A DNA stretch of 64,000 bases from Methylobacterium ajmalii. GTDB taxonomy: Bacteria > Pseudomonadota > Alphaproteobacteria > Rhizobiales > Beijerinckiaceae. Numbering within the stretch: position 1 is the stretch's first letter; every line of letters starts with the position of its first letter. Position numbers and translations under genes: made by a program. The notes beneath the pieces were generated by a model. It saw nothing but the letters and a program-made list of their open reading frames with translations, made no database searches and was not told the DNA's origin. Of this stretch, positions 17,615 through 24,660 are shown one piece after another. The DNA lies in contig NZ_JACWCT010000161.1 in the NCBI RefSeq assembly GCF_016613415.1, forward strand, positions 1 to 64,000, in the 5' to 3' direction.

Positions 17615-18760
17615 TTAGACCTCCACCTCCTCCCCAGTCTGGGGCTTCTTCCGGGACTCTCGGCGCCTCGCGGTATCCTCCGCCGCCTTCGCCATGCCCT
17701 CCCGGATGTCGCCCAGGTCCGCATGGGCGTACTTGGCGGTAATGGATGGCGAGGAGTGGTTGAGGAGCTTCTGGACCAGCCGCAGGTTCCCGGTGGCCCT
17801 GAGGGTCCGGGTGGCCGCGGTGTGGCGGAGGTCATGGACCGCCCGCATCCCCTTGATACCGGCCTTGTCCAGGGCAGCCCGCATGGCCCGCTTGAAGCCC
17901 TCCGGGTGGATGGGCAGACGCTCGCCGCGGACCACCCTGCGGCCGAGCCTCTTGCAGTCCCGGGTCTTGCTCGCCCGGTACGTGAAGACCGCCTCGGGGT
18001 GGTGTCCCTGAAGCGGCGCGAGGATGGCTCGCAGCTCGGGCGTGATGGGCAGGACGTGCGGCTTGTCCCCCTTGCCGACCACGCGGATGACCTCGGCGGC
18101 GAAGTCCACTTGGTACCACGTCAGGCCAGCCACCTCGCGGCGGCGGAGGCCGGTGATTTGGGCGAAGAGGCGCGGGGCCCGGTAGTCCTCCCTCTCGGCG
18201 GCTTCGAGCTTCTCCTCCTCATCATAGCGCAGCTCCCGGACCCGCTCCTTAGGCTCCCGCAGGAGGTGGTCTCCCCAGATTGGTTCCTGGGGGAGGGGGA
18301 TGCGCCAGACCTTCTTGGCCCGGGTGAGGACCCGCTGGAGGGGTTGAGTGAGCGTGCGGTTGACCGTCGAGGGGAGCACGAGGCCCTTGGAGGGGTCCCC
18401 GTAGCGGTGCTCGGCGCGGCGGGCGGCAACGGCGCGGGCAACAACCTCATCCGTGACGGCGGTTAGCGGGAGGTCTTTGCCTACCAGCCTGGTCATGCGA
18501 CCCAGCACCTCACCGGCCGTCTTCGGGTCGAAGCCGTGGCTGGCCACCTCCGCATAGTAGCGGTCCGCAGCTTCCAACAGGCTCATGGCGGCAGGCCCTC
18601 CCACCACCTTGAGCGTTCTCTCCGCCTCGGCAATCAAGTGCTTCTCTACAGCCTTCGCCGCCCGCTCTGAAGTCGCTCTTGTCGAGCCACTATAGCGCTT
18701 ACCACCCCGCTGGAAGTCGTAGGCGTAGTACGGAGACTTGGCAGGCTTGTAGACGGACAT
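17615..18760 (-). CDS. int: Tyrosine-family phage integrase
   Basis: The product is 381 residues. It has an N-terminal arm/SAM-like region and a C-terminal catalytic domain with Arg in ITGLRRREVAGL (near 205), Lys in VGKGDKPHVLP, HDLRHT (near 308), LLNHSS (near 331) and the nucleophile Tyr in TAKYAHA (near 341). All catalytic residues are present. It ends 35 bases from the prophage boundary, the usual place for the integrase that made the junction. The ATG at 18760 follows a GGAGCAGGA site. Confidence 0.93.
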   Translation of the reverse strand: MSVYKPAKSPYYAYDFQRGGKRYSGSTRATSERAAKAVEKHLIAEAERTLKVVGGPAAMSLLEAADRYYAEVASHGFDPKTAGEVLGRMTRLVGKDLPLTAVTDEVVARAVAARRAEHRYGDPSKGLVLPSTVNRTLTQPLQRVLTRAKKVWRIPLPQEPIWGDHLLREPKERVRELRYDEEEKLEAAEREDYRAPRLFAQITGLRRREVAGLTWYQVDFAAEVIRVVGKGDKPHVLPITPELRAILAPLQGHHPEAVFTYRASKTRDCKRLGRRVVRGERLPIHPEGFKRAMRAALDKAGIKGMRAVHDLRHTAATRTLRATGNLRLVQKLLNHSSPSITAKYAHADLGDIREGMAKAAEDTARRRESRKKPQTGEEVEV

Positions 18761-18978
18761 TCGGTCCTGCTCCGTTCGGCGAGGAAGCGCATGACGGCCT
18801 CCAGGGTGAAGCGTCGCCGCTCCCCGAAGCCCGTCTGCACGTAGGTGATGTGGCCCGCCATACAGTGGCGCTTGAGCGTCTTCGGGTCCAGGGGGAGGAG
18901 GCGGCACAGCTCCGGGGCCGAGATGGTCGCCTTGCTCTCGAAAGCCGCCGCCAAGGGGGAGGGGACTACGGGCCCCAT
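18646..18978 (-). CDS. Excisionase-like small HTH protein
   Basis: The 110-residue protein has a MerR/HTH_17-type segment (SAPELCRLLPLDPKTLKRHC, then AGHITYVQ and RRFTLEAVMRFLAE). Such proteins act as recombination directionality factors. The frame overlaps the integrase gene by 115 bases, a common xis-int arrangement. The C-terminal third is low complexity, so the exact end of the functional protein is unclear. Start ATG 18978 chosen because the N-terminal extension of the longer frame is not protein-like. Confidence 0.6.
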   Translation of the reverse strand: MGPVVPSPLAAAFESKATISAPELCRLLPLDPKTLKRHCMAGHITYVQTGFGERRRFTLEAVMRFLAERSRTECPSTSLPSLRTTPTTSSGVVSAIVARQERLQSGRRRL

Positions 18979-19088
18979 CTCCCGAGGTCCCACTTGGCCA
19001 GCCCCCGGTCCGCCGCCTTGGCCGCGATCCCGAGGCACACCAGGCACGTCACCAGGAACCCCGCGAGGAGACAGGTGGCGCAGGTCAC
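18966..19088 (-). CDS. Small single-pass membrane protein
   Basis: A 40-residue product starts at GTG 19088, overlapping the amidase stop codon (GTGA). It has one Cys-rich hydrophobic segment (LLAGFLVTCLVCLGIAA) and a charged tail. The tight overlap supports translation. Role unknown; a lysis or membrane accessory function next to the amidase is possible. Confidence 0.45.
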   Translation of the reverse strand: MTCATCLLAGFLVTCLVCLGIAAKAADRGLAKWDLGRWGP

Positions 19089-19783
19089 GCCACGGCCTCC
19101 GCCGGCTGCTCCACGAAGTACTTCAGGTACCGCTTGCCGAAGTGGTCCCTGGCCTCGCGCTCCAGGATCGGGTGGCCCATCTTCCGCAGTTCGGCGATGC
19201 GGCTGGACACCGACATGATGCCCAGGGAGGTCACCGCCACCTTGGTGGTCAGCGTGCGGCCTGCGCCGAGGTAGTCGAGGATGAGGCGCTGCTGCGGGGT
19301 GAGCTTGTCCTCGGGCTCGGCCGCGGCCGGCGCCTTGTCGGGGATGTCCTGGGTGATGTGCATGAGGGTCTCCCTGAGTTCGTCCATGTCGAGGTGCGGA
19401 CAGCGCAGCTCGCGGTTCCGGTAGCGTTGCAGCTCGGTGTGGCCGACGACTTCGAGGCGGCCGAACTGCCACATCAGGTCCACCACCAGGGCGTGAAGCA
19501 TGACCCTCTGCTCCACGGTGTGGCGCGAGGCCGCGTCCCCGGCGAGACAGACCCCGATGCTGTTGTGGTTGTTGCCGGGGGTGTGGGCGCCCACCGAGCC
19601 GCGCGGGCGGGTCTCCACGAGGGAGCCGTCCCGCTCGATGACGAAGTGGTAGCCGACCTCCAGGAGCCCCATCTCCCGCCCCCTGGCCCGCATGGCGGCG
19701 CAGTGGTTCGGCACCGAGGCCGCCATGTGGGAGGAGTGGACGATGAGGCGGGTGGTCTTAGTGCGGGGGCGCCAGGCGAACAC
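19085..19783 (-). CDS. T7 lysozyme-like amidase with C-terminal winged-helix domain
   Basis: Residues 10-150 match T7 gp3.5, the N-acetylmuramoyl-L-alanine amidase that also inhibits T7 RNA polymerase. Zn ligands are H16 (LIVHSSHM), His near 115 (VVGHTEL) and Cys near 128 (RCPHLD). GYHFVIERDGS and NHNSIGVCLAG are conserved. About 80 residues are added at the C-terminus, with the pattern TPQQRLILDYL ... VSSRIAELRKMGH, like a winged helix-turn-helix. T7 gp3.5 has no such domain. GTG start at 19783 directly follows the stop of the upstream small gene. Confidence 0.9.
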   Translation of the reverse strand: MFAWRPRTKTTRLIVHSSHMAASVPNHCAAMRARGREMGLLEVGYHFVIERDGSLVETRPRGSVGAHTPGNNHNSIGVCLAGDAASRHTVEQRVMLHALVVDLMWQFGRLEVVGHTELQRYRNRELRCPHLDMDELRETLMHITQDIPDKAPAAAEPEDKLTPQQRLILDYLGAGRTLTTKVAVTSLGIMSVSSRIAELRKMGHPILEREARDHFGKRYLKYFVEQPAEAVA

Positions 19784-19921
19784 CTAGGGGGCGTTCCCGC
19801 CCGGCAGCATCACCCAGACCGTGACGCACGGCACGAGGTTGACACAGAGCCGCCGGTTGTAGGGGGACCAGTGGGCGCCCACCCAGAAGCTCGCGAGGCG
19901 GAAGAGGAGGCCAGCCTTCAC
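19784..19921 (-). CDS. Small hydrophobic/basic protein, unknown
   Basis: A 45-residue product starts at GTG 19921 inside the upstream stop (GTGA) and ends (TAG) directly before the amidase GTG. The sequence MKAGLLFRLASFWVG...W is amphipathic and ends in PGGNAP. Coupling at both ends supports a real gene. Function unknown. Confidence 0.55.
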   Translation of the reverse strand: MKAGLLFRLASFWVGAHWSPYNRRLCVNLVPCVTVWVMLPGGNAP

Positions 19922-20124
19922 GAGGCCACCGCCACCAGGGGGTTCATCTCGATGGCGAAGGCGTCTTGGATGGCCTGGACCTCCGCGTTGAGCTTCGCCT
20001 GAAGCTCCTTCACGCTCTGGGTGCGGGTCAGGAGGCCCTGCATCCGGGCGAGCTTCTCGGCCCGCGCGGAGGTCTCCTGCTGGACCTGGGCGTGGATGGT
20101 GTCGAGGGTCTCGGGGGCGATCAC
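19918..20124 (-). CDS. Small coiled-coil protein, unknown
   Basis: The 68-residue product starts at GTG 20124, overlapping the endonuclease stop. It is helical and charged (TIHAQVQQETSARAEKLARM), probably a coiled coil. No family recognised. It lies in a chain of overlapping early genes. Confidence 0.55.
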   Translation of the reverse strand: MIAPETLDTIHAQVQQETSARAEKLARMQGLLTRTQSVKELQAKLNAEVQAIQDAFAIEMNPLVAVAS

Positions 20125-20636
20125 TTCCGTTTGCGCTCCTGTTTGAGTAGGTCCTGGAAGCCCTGGGGCCCCTTCCTCAGGGCCTCCTCCGGGCTGACCT
20201 CGGGACCCTTCTCGCGGGTCCATTCCTCGGGGATGGTCTTCACGGCCCAGACGAACCCGTGCTTGTCGGCCCACTCCGCCACCGTGGTGCTGGAGCTGGG
20301 GCCGATCTTGCTCTTGGGGTTGTCGAAGACCAGGCGGATGTCGAGGTCCGGGTACTGGAGGCGGACGAAGAGGTGCTTGGCGCGGTCTGCCGACAGCCAG
20401 CGCCCCTTGGTCTCCACGAGGATGCCGTTCCGCAGCCTGAAGTCCACCGTGTAGGTGTGCTTGGCCGCGGGGATGACATAGGGGACCTTGAAGACCTCGA
20501 AGAGGACGGGCTCTCCGAGGGCTTCGAGGTGCTTCGCGTTCTTCGCCTCCAGTCCCGAGCGGTAGCCGTGAGCCATGCCGCGGGCGTCCGAGGATCGCGT
20601 CCGGGCGGCCCAGTGGCGAGCTGGGGGGTTGGGCAC
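20121..20636 (-). CDS. T7-type endonuclease I (Holliday junction resolvase)
   Basis: The 171-residue product aligns along most of T7 gp3. The catalytic residues are E30 (YRSGLEAK), D65 (TYTVDF), E75 and K77 (VETKG), each exactly 10 positions after T7 E20, D55, E65 and K67. KVPYVIPA and LDIRLVF are also shared. The enzyme resolves branched DNA and degrades host DNA. GTG 20636 is used so that the N-terminus before the catalytic Glu is of T7 length; an ATG at codon 21 would leave too little. Confidence 0.93.
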   Translation of the reverse strand: MPNPPARHWAARTRSSDARGMAHGYRSGLEAKNAKHLEALGEPVLFEVFKVPYVIPAAKHTYTVDFRLRNGILVETKGRWLSADRAKHLFVRLQYPDLDIRLVFDNPKSKIGPSSSTTVAEWADKHGFVWAVKTIPEEWTREKGPEVSPEEALRKGPQGFQDLLKQERKRK

Positions 20637-20645
20637 GGCGCCGGC

Positions 20646-22316
20646 CTAGAGAAGCGTCACGGTCATTTGGGCCTTCCCCGCGCCCACAGTGGCCGCGCCG
20701 CTCAGCATCTGAAGGGACAGCCGCAGGGCGAGCGATCCCCGGGCCGACACCGTGTAGGTGCCGCTCATCGTGCTCCCCCGGGTACCGGCCGCCGATTGGC
20801 CCCGATCGGGGACGTAGCCGGCGCTGGCAGCCCAAGCGCCCGATGCGCTACCGCCGGCATTCGACAACGAGAAGTTCACCTCCCCGGCTGTCGTGAGGCC
20901 CGCCTCCACTTGCACGTCAACGCGGTACCGCTGGCCAACCTGGGCCATCGGCACGAACACCAAGACCGTCTGGTCCGGTGTAGTGCCAACGGTGATGGGG
21001 GCGGCGTTGGTCACCGTGCCCACCGGGCGGTTGCCGTCCGTGCGCTCGTTGCCACCACCCGTGCTTCGGTCCACGTACTCCGCAACCGGGGAGCCAGTGT
21101 ACGTCCCCTGCGTGCGCAGGTTCGAGGTGATGTTGCCGCCCGAGGTTCCGATCTCGTAAACGCTGACGGTTGGCTTGTTGTGGCGGAACTCGCGGATGTC
21201 ACCCGCAAGGCAGTCCTTCAAGACCACGCCGATGTGGGCACCGCCGGAGGCGTAGTCCGCCGCGTTGTTGATGGCCTTGAGCCCCGAGAGGTCGAACCCG
21301 GGGCACGCCTCCAGGTAAACCACCACGGTGCCCGCCGGTCCCGGTACGATGTCGGTGGGGTACATGCCCGCCGGCATGACGCCAGCCGGGGCACCCTTGT
21401 AGAACAGAATGTCCCGCGCCATGAACGACGGACAGTTCTTGGCGCTAATCATGACATCGAGCGCGGAGATGTGCCCTCCGCTGATGCTCCCCCACGGGCG
21501 GGCCGACGAGTTCTGGATGTCGAAGCCGACGAGGACGGCCACGAGGATCGGGTTTTCGACCGCGAAGCCTTCGACCTCGCCGCGGCTCTGGATGGCGGTC
21601 TTGGCGTTGAAGACGTAAGGCCGCTCCACCAGCGCGTCGCTGGGCCGGCTGGACTCGCTGGTGCCGGTGTTTCGAATACCCGCCGTCATCGTCGCGAACG
21701 ACAACCGGCCCCCGCCGTAGTCTGCGAAGTTCCGGCGACCGCGGATGAAGGGGTACCGCAGACTGAGGTTGTGTACGTCGATCGTGTCGATGCCCACATC
21801 CCAGCCGTGCTGGAGGTAATCCACCCCGCCAACCACAATGCCCTCCAAGGAGCATCGCTCGTGGTTGCGGAAGTTGCCGCTGTCATCCACCGCGTACTGC
21901 ACGGTGAGGGCGGACTTCTGGGCGGTCTCCGTACCGAGGGTCAGAAAGTTTAGGTTGCGGATGTTTGTGGCGTGGCTGTAGGTATCCTGCGACACCACCA
22001 TGCCGGGCACGCCGGCCGGCATGACGATGGCCGAAGCCCCGTAGGTCCCCTCCATCCCGAGGGCGCGGTTGGTGGCGACAAGGGGAACCCCGGTGAGGTA
22101 GGCCTTGCCCGGCGCAAACACCAGCTTCTCGCCAGACCCTATGGCCTCCGCGAGGGTCTTCTGGTTATCGAATCCGGTGGAGCCGTTGAAGTCTCCTTTG
22201 CAGTTGAACCGCTCCACCCCAATGGGGTCTTTCAACCATTGCCCGAGGACATGCGGGGCGGAGATCCCGGGCACCGAGATGAGCTGGGCCGAGGCCGGCG
22301 GCAGGACGGGAGGCAC
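20646..22316 (-). CDS. Tailspike / beta-helix depolymerase-like protein
   Basis: The 556-residue protein has Gly/Asn/Ala-rich beta-strand repeats typical of right-handed beta-helix tailspikes (for example SLEGIVVGGVDYL, NNAADYASGGAHIGVV). A final beta-sandwich-like Ser/Thr/Gly-rich region follows. The GTG start at 22316 has a strong AGGAGG site. No T7 gp17-type head-binding region is present, so it probably docks on the separate 250-residue adaptor at 35382. Its place next to endonuclease I is unusual for a tail protein. Confidence 0.7.
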   Translation of the reverse strand: MPPVLPPASAQLISVPGISAPHVLGQWLKDPIGVERFNCKGDFNGSTGFDNQKTLAEAIGSGEKLVFAPGKAYLTGVPLVATNRALGMEGTYGASAIVMPAGVPGMVVSQDTYSHATNIRNLNFLTLGTETAQKSALTVQYAVDDSGNFRNHERCSLEGIVVGGVDYLQHGWDVGIDTIDVHNLSLRYPFIRGRRNFADYGGGRLSFATMTAGIRNTGTSESSRPSDALVERPYVFNAKTAIQSRGEVEGFAVENPILVAVLVGFDIQNSSARPWGSISGGHISALDVMISAKNCPSFMARDILFYKGAPAGVMPAGMYPTDIVPGPAGTVVVYLEACPGFDLSGLKAINNAADYASGGAHIGVVLKDCLAGDIREFRHNKPTVSVYEIGTSGGNITSNLRTQGTYTGSPVAEYVDRSTGGGNERTDGNRPVGTVTNAAPITVGTTPDQTVLVFVPMAQVGQRYRVDVQVEAGLTTAGEVNFSLSNAGGSASGAWAASAGYVPDRGQSAAGTRGSTMSGTYTVSARGSLALRLSLQMLSGAATVGAGKAQMTVTLL

Positions 22317-22325
22317 GGTGGCCTC

Positions 22326-22685
22326 CTAGGCGCGGTTCACCCGGAAGGTCGTCCCGGCGCCGCTCGCCAGGTAGACCTCGCCGATGTGCGCAATGGTCTC
22401 CGCGTAACCACCCCCGCCAGCCATGCAGAGCCAGCCCCGGCCCGGTTGGAGGTCCGCAGTGTAGCCGTACTCGCCGTCATTCGCCCCGGTGGCGACGATG
22501 CAGATGTCCCGGCGGGCGGTGTCCTTGTCGTAGGCCTTGTAGGGCGTGTTGGCCGCCACCGTGTCGGTGAACGCCACGCCGTCCTTGAAGCCCGTCACCG
22601 GGCCGCCGGTCGCGAAGGCCGGCAGGGTGAACACGTCGAGGTGGCGGAGGGCGAGCGGCGAGTGGAGGGCGGCGCCTCGGCCCAC
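22326..22685 (-). CDS. Hypothetical protein beside the tailspike
   Basis: The 119-residue product is rich in Gly, Ala and Thr with beta-strand character (GEVYLASGAGTTFRV). GTG start at 22685 overlaps nothing but lies 1 base from the ssDNA-binding gene stop. It may be a tail accessory or carbohydrate-binding protein travelling with the spike. Not recognised. Confidence 0.5.
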   Translation of the reverse strand: MGRGAALHSPLALRHLDVFTLPAFATGGPVTGFKDGVAFTDTVAANTPYKAYDKDTARRDICIVATGANDGEYGYTADLQPGRGWLCMAGGGGYAETIAHIGEVYLASGAGTTFRVNRA

Positions 22686-22686
22686 C

Positions 22687-23325
22687 TCAGTAGTCCCCGT
22701 CCGCGGCGGCGGCCGAACCCGAGCGGTCCGCCGGAGGCATCGCCTCGCCGGCCCCGTAGTCCTCGTCCTCGCAGCCGTCGATCGCGCCGAAGCCGCCGCC
22801 CGCCTGGCCGCCCTCGGCGTACTTGCGGACCTGGACGCCGCAGAAGTCGAGGCGGACGCCGGCCTGCTTGCCAGAGGTCATCTTCACGTCCCGGAGCGCA
22901 TAGAGCACCCGGATGTCCGAGCCGCCGAAGATCGGCCGGGCGTTGTCCGCGCCGGTACCATCCTGGAGGCGGATGGTGATCTTCTTCTCCTCGCCCGACT
23001 TCAGGCGGATGGTGGCGTTCTGCTTGTAGTTGAAGACCACGAAGCCGGTGGGGTTGTCGTTGTCGTCCGTCTCCACCTCGAAGGGGACGTAGAGGGTCCA
23101 GGCCTTGCGGTCCTTCGCGGTCATGCCCTCGGTGACCTCGGCGAGGTACCGCTCGGCCTCCTTCTGGACCAGGTCCATCATGGCCTGGGCCTCGGCGATG
23201 GGGACCCGCTGGCCGGTCTTGAAGACGCCGGCCTCGTTGAACTTGGTGTCGGCCTTATTCAACCACGGGTGGACGGCCTTGCCGAACGGCGAGGTCCGGT
23301 AGGTGCGCTTGGCGGGGGTTGCCAC
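22687..23325 (-). CDS. Single-stranded DNA-binding protein (T7 gp2.5-like)
   Basis: The product is 212 residues. The core has the OB-fold pattern seen in gp2.5 (TLYVPFEVE, RPIFGGSDIRVLYAL, GVRLDFCGVQVRKY). It has an acidic tail ending in an aromatic residue (AAADGDY), as T7 gp2.5 ends DGDF. That tail contacts the replisome. GTG start at 23325 (VATPAKRTYRTSPFGKA). The gene overlaps the 3' end of the HNH endonuclease gene upstream. Confidence 0.85.
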   Translation of the reverse strand: MATPAKRTYRTSPFGKAVHPWLNKADTKFNEAGVFKTGQRVPIAEAQAMMDLVQKEAERYLAEVTEGMTAKDRKAWTLYVPFEVETDDNDNPTGFVVFNYKQNATIRLKSGEEKKITIRLQDGTGADNARPIFGGSDIRVLYALRDVKMTSGKQAGVRLDFCGVQVRKYAEGGQAGGGFGAIDGCEDEDYGAGEAMPPADRSGSAAAADGDY

Positions 23326-23794
23326 TGGGCGGCTCCATGAAGAAGGCTCCGTGCGCTGCACGGGCTGCCGATTGGTAGGCGGCGGACGCTTCCTCCGGTG
23401 TGCGGTAGGTGCCGAGATGGCGCTTGCGTCCGTCAGTGAATATCTGGGCTCTCCACCCCGACCCGTGCCGCGAAACCCCTTTGAGGCCGGCGGCGCTGTC
23501 ACGGTGGGCGGAGCTGTTCTGTACGTTCTGGGCTGGCGTGGCCGCCCGCAGGTTACCCTTGCGGTTGTTCGAGCGGTCCCGGTCCGCATGATCCACCCTG
23601 GGCGGGAGATACCCGTTGACCAGGACGAACTTGACGCGGTGGTACTCCATGGAGCCCTCCCCGCGCCGACCTAGGCGCACCGTGCAGTAGCCGCGCTTGC
23701 CGGGGCGGAAGACGACCTCGGCGCCAGTGCTGGCCCGCACAACGGCCTCGCCCTCCAACCGGAAGGCCTCCAGAATGCGGACCACTCGGCTCAC
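23255..23794 (-). CDS. HNH homing endonuclease with AP2-like domain
   Basis: The 179-residue protein has an HNH core (YHRVKFVLVNGYLPPRVDH, DRSNN, NLRAAT). It is followed by an AP2-type DNA-binding segment (GLKGVSRHG, KRHLGTYRTPEEASAAY). It is a free-standing phage homing endonuclease. The GTG start at 23794 overlaps the upstream stop. Its C-terminus runs 71 bases into the ssDNA-binding gene, as if inserted at that gene's start. A paralogue is at 59457. Confidence 0.85.
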   Translation of the reverse strand: MSRVVRILEAFRLEGEAVVRASTGAEVVFRPGKRGYCTVRLGRRGEGSMEYHRVKFVLVNGYLPPRVDHADRDRSNNRKGNLRAATPAQNVQNSSAHRDSAAGLKGVSRHGSGWRAQIFTDGRKRHLGTYRTPEEASAAYQSAARAAHGAFFMEPPSGNPRQAHLPDLAVRQGRPPVVE

Positions 23795-24102
23795 GCGCAG
23801 ACGACCTCCTGCCCCATGATGACCAGCCCCACGAAATCCGCGGTGCTCTCGGCCATCATGTTCGCCTTCGTGTGATGCTTCTCGGGCCGCAGGACGCGCC
23901 GTCCGAGATGGTGGAGCTGCTCCGCATCCATCCCGGTGCGGGCCGAGATGGCAGCGAAGAGGGTGGCCGCGGCGATCACCTGGGCCTCGGGGGTCTCCCG
24001 CTGGATGCCATCGAGCGCCAGGGCGGCGCACCGGAGGGCCTCCTCGCGGGGGGTGGCGTGGAGCTGGTCCTTGTCCAGCGGGCGGTGGCCGTGGAGCTTC
24101 AT
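23791..24102 (-). CDS. Hypothetical phage protein
   Basis: The 103-residue product, from ATG 24102 overlapping the upstream stop, is helical: an amino-terminal basic part, then a long Ala-rich helix pair (CAALALDGIQRETPEAQVI). Not recognised. Confidence 0.55.
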   Translation of the reverse strand: MKLHGHRPLDKDQLHATPREEALRCAALALDGIQRETPEAQVIAAATLFAAISARTGMDAEQLHHLGRRVLRPEKHHTKANMMAESTADFVGLVIMGQEVVCA

Positions 24103-24461
24103 CAGGCGGGCACCACCATGCCGACCTGGAGGCCGCAGTGGGTACCCCGGGGGTTGGTGACGATGCGGTGGCCGCCGAGCGGGCGGTAGGGCTTCACGGC
24201 CTTGGGCTTGGGCTGGCGCTTCTCGAAGTGGCCCTTGGCGTTGCGCTTCAGGGGCTCGCGGATGCCGTGCAGCTCGCACACCATCTCCGCCACGCTGGTG
24301 AGGTCGGCGAGGGCCAGCTTGCGGCCGTCCTTGCGGTCCCGCTTCTCGGGCCGCGGCAGGGGGAGCGTAGCGGTCTTCTTGCCGTCCAGCGACCGGGTGG
24401 TGATGTCGTTGTAGGCCGCCCCCATGCGGATGGTGGTGGCGAACTTCTGTTTGCGGGCCAT
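24102..24461 (-). CDS. Hypothetical basic phage protein
   Basis: The 119-residue product is strongly basic (Lys/Arg-rich middle, KRDRKDGRKLALADL). ATG 24461 has a good AGGAG site. It is the first gene after the RNA polymerase gene and may bind nucleic acid. Not recognised. Confidence 0.6.
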   Translation of the reverse strand: MARKQKFATTIRMGAAYNDITTRSLDGKKTATLPLPRPEKRDRKDGRKLALADLTSVAEMVCELHGIREPLKRNAKGHFEKRQPKPKAVKPYRPLGGHRIVTNPRGTHCGLQVGMVVPA

Positions 24462-24509
24462 CGTGTGCTCCTGATGGTGAGGGTGCGTGGGGGTCGGCCA
24501 CAAATGGCG

Positions 24510-24539
24510 AGGGGCCCGAGGTGTGAACCCCGAGCCCCT
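24510..24539 (-). terminator. GC-rich hairpin downstream of the RNA polymerase gene
   Basis: A 12-bp stem with two wobble pairs (AGGGGCTCGGGG against CCTCGGGCCCCT) and a 6-base loop, in the leader of the next gene. It lacks a strong T-run, so it may be a terminator, an RNA processing site or a translational control hairpin. Confidence 0.35.
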
Positions 24540-24604
24540 CCGAGCGTGGACCTGGCCAGTGTCTTGCTCGCTGTCTGCCGGTGGGAAGGCCTGGCGGCGG
24601 GCGC

Positions 24605-24660
24605 TAGGTCTTCTCATATCGAAGCCTATTTATAAGCCTTTGATTTATCAGGCGAAAAAG
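24605..24660 (-). promoter_or_regulatory. AT-rich island just downstream of the RNA polymerase gene
   Basis: A roughly 50-base AT-rich block (AAATCAAAGGCTTATAAATA on the minus strand) in otherwise GC-rich DNA. In T7 the primary replication origin and the phi1.1 promoters lie at the equivalent place, right after gene 1. Origin or promoter function here is inferred from position and composition only. Confidence 0.4.
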
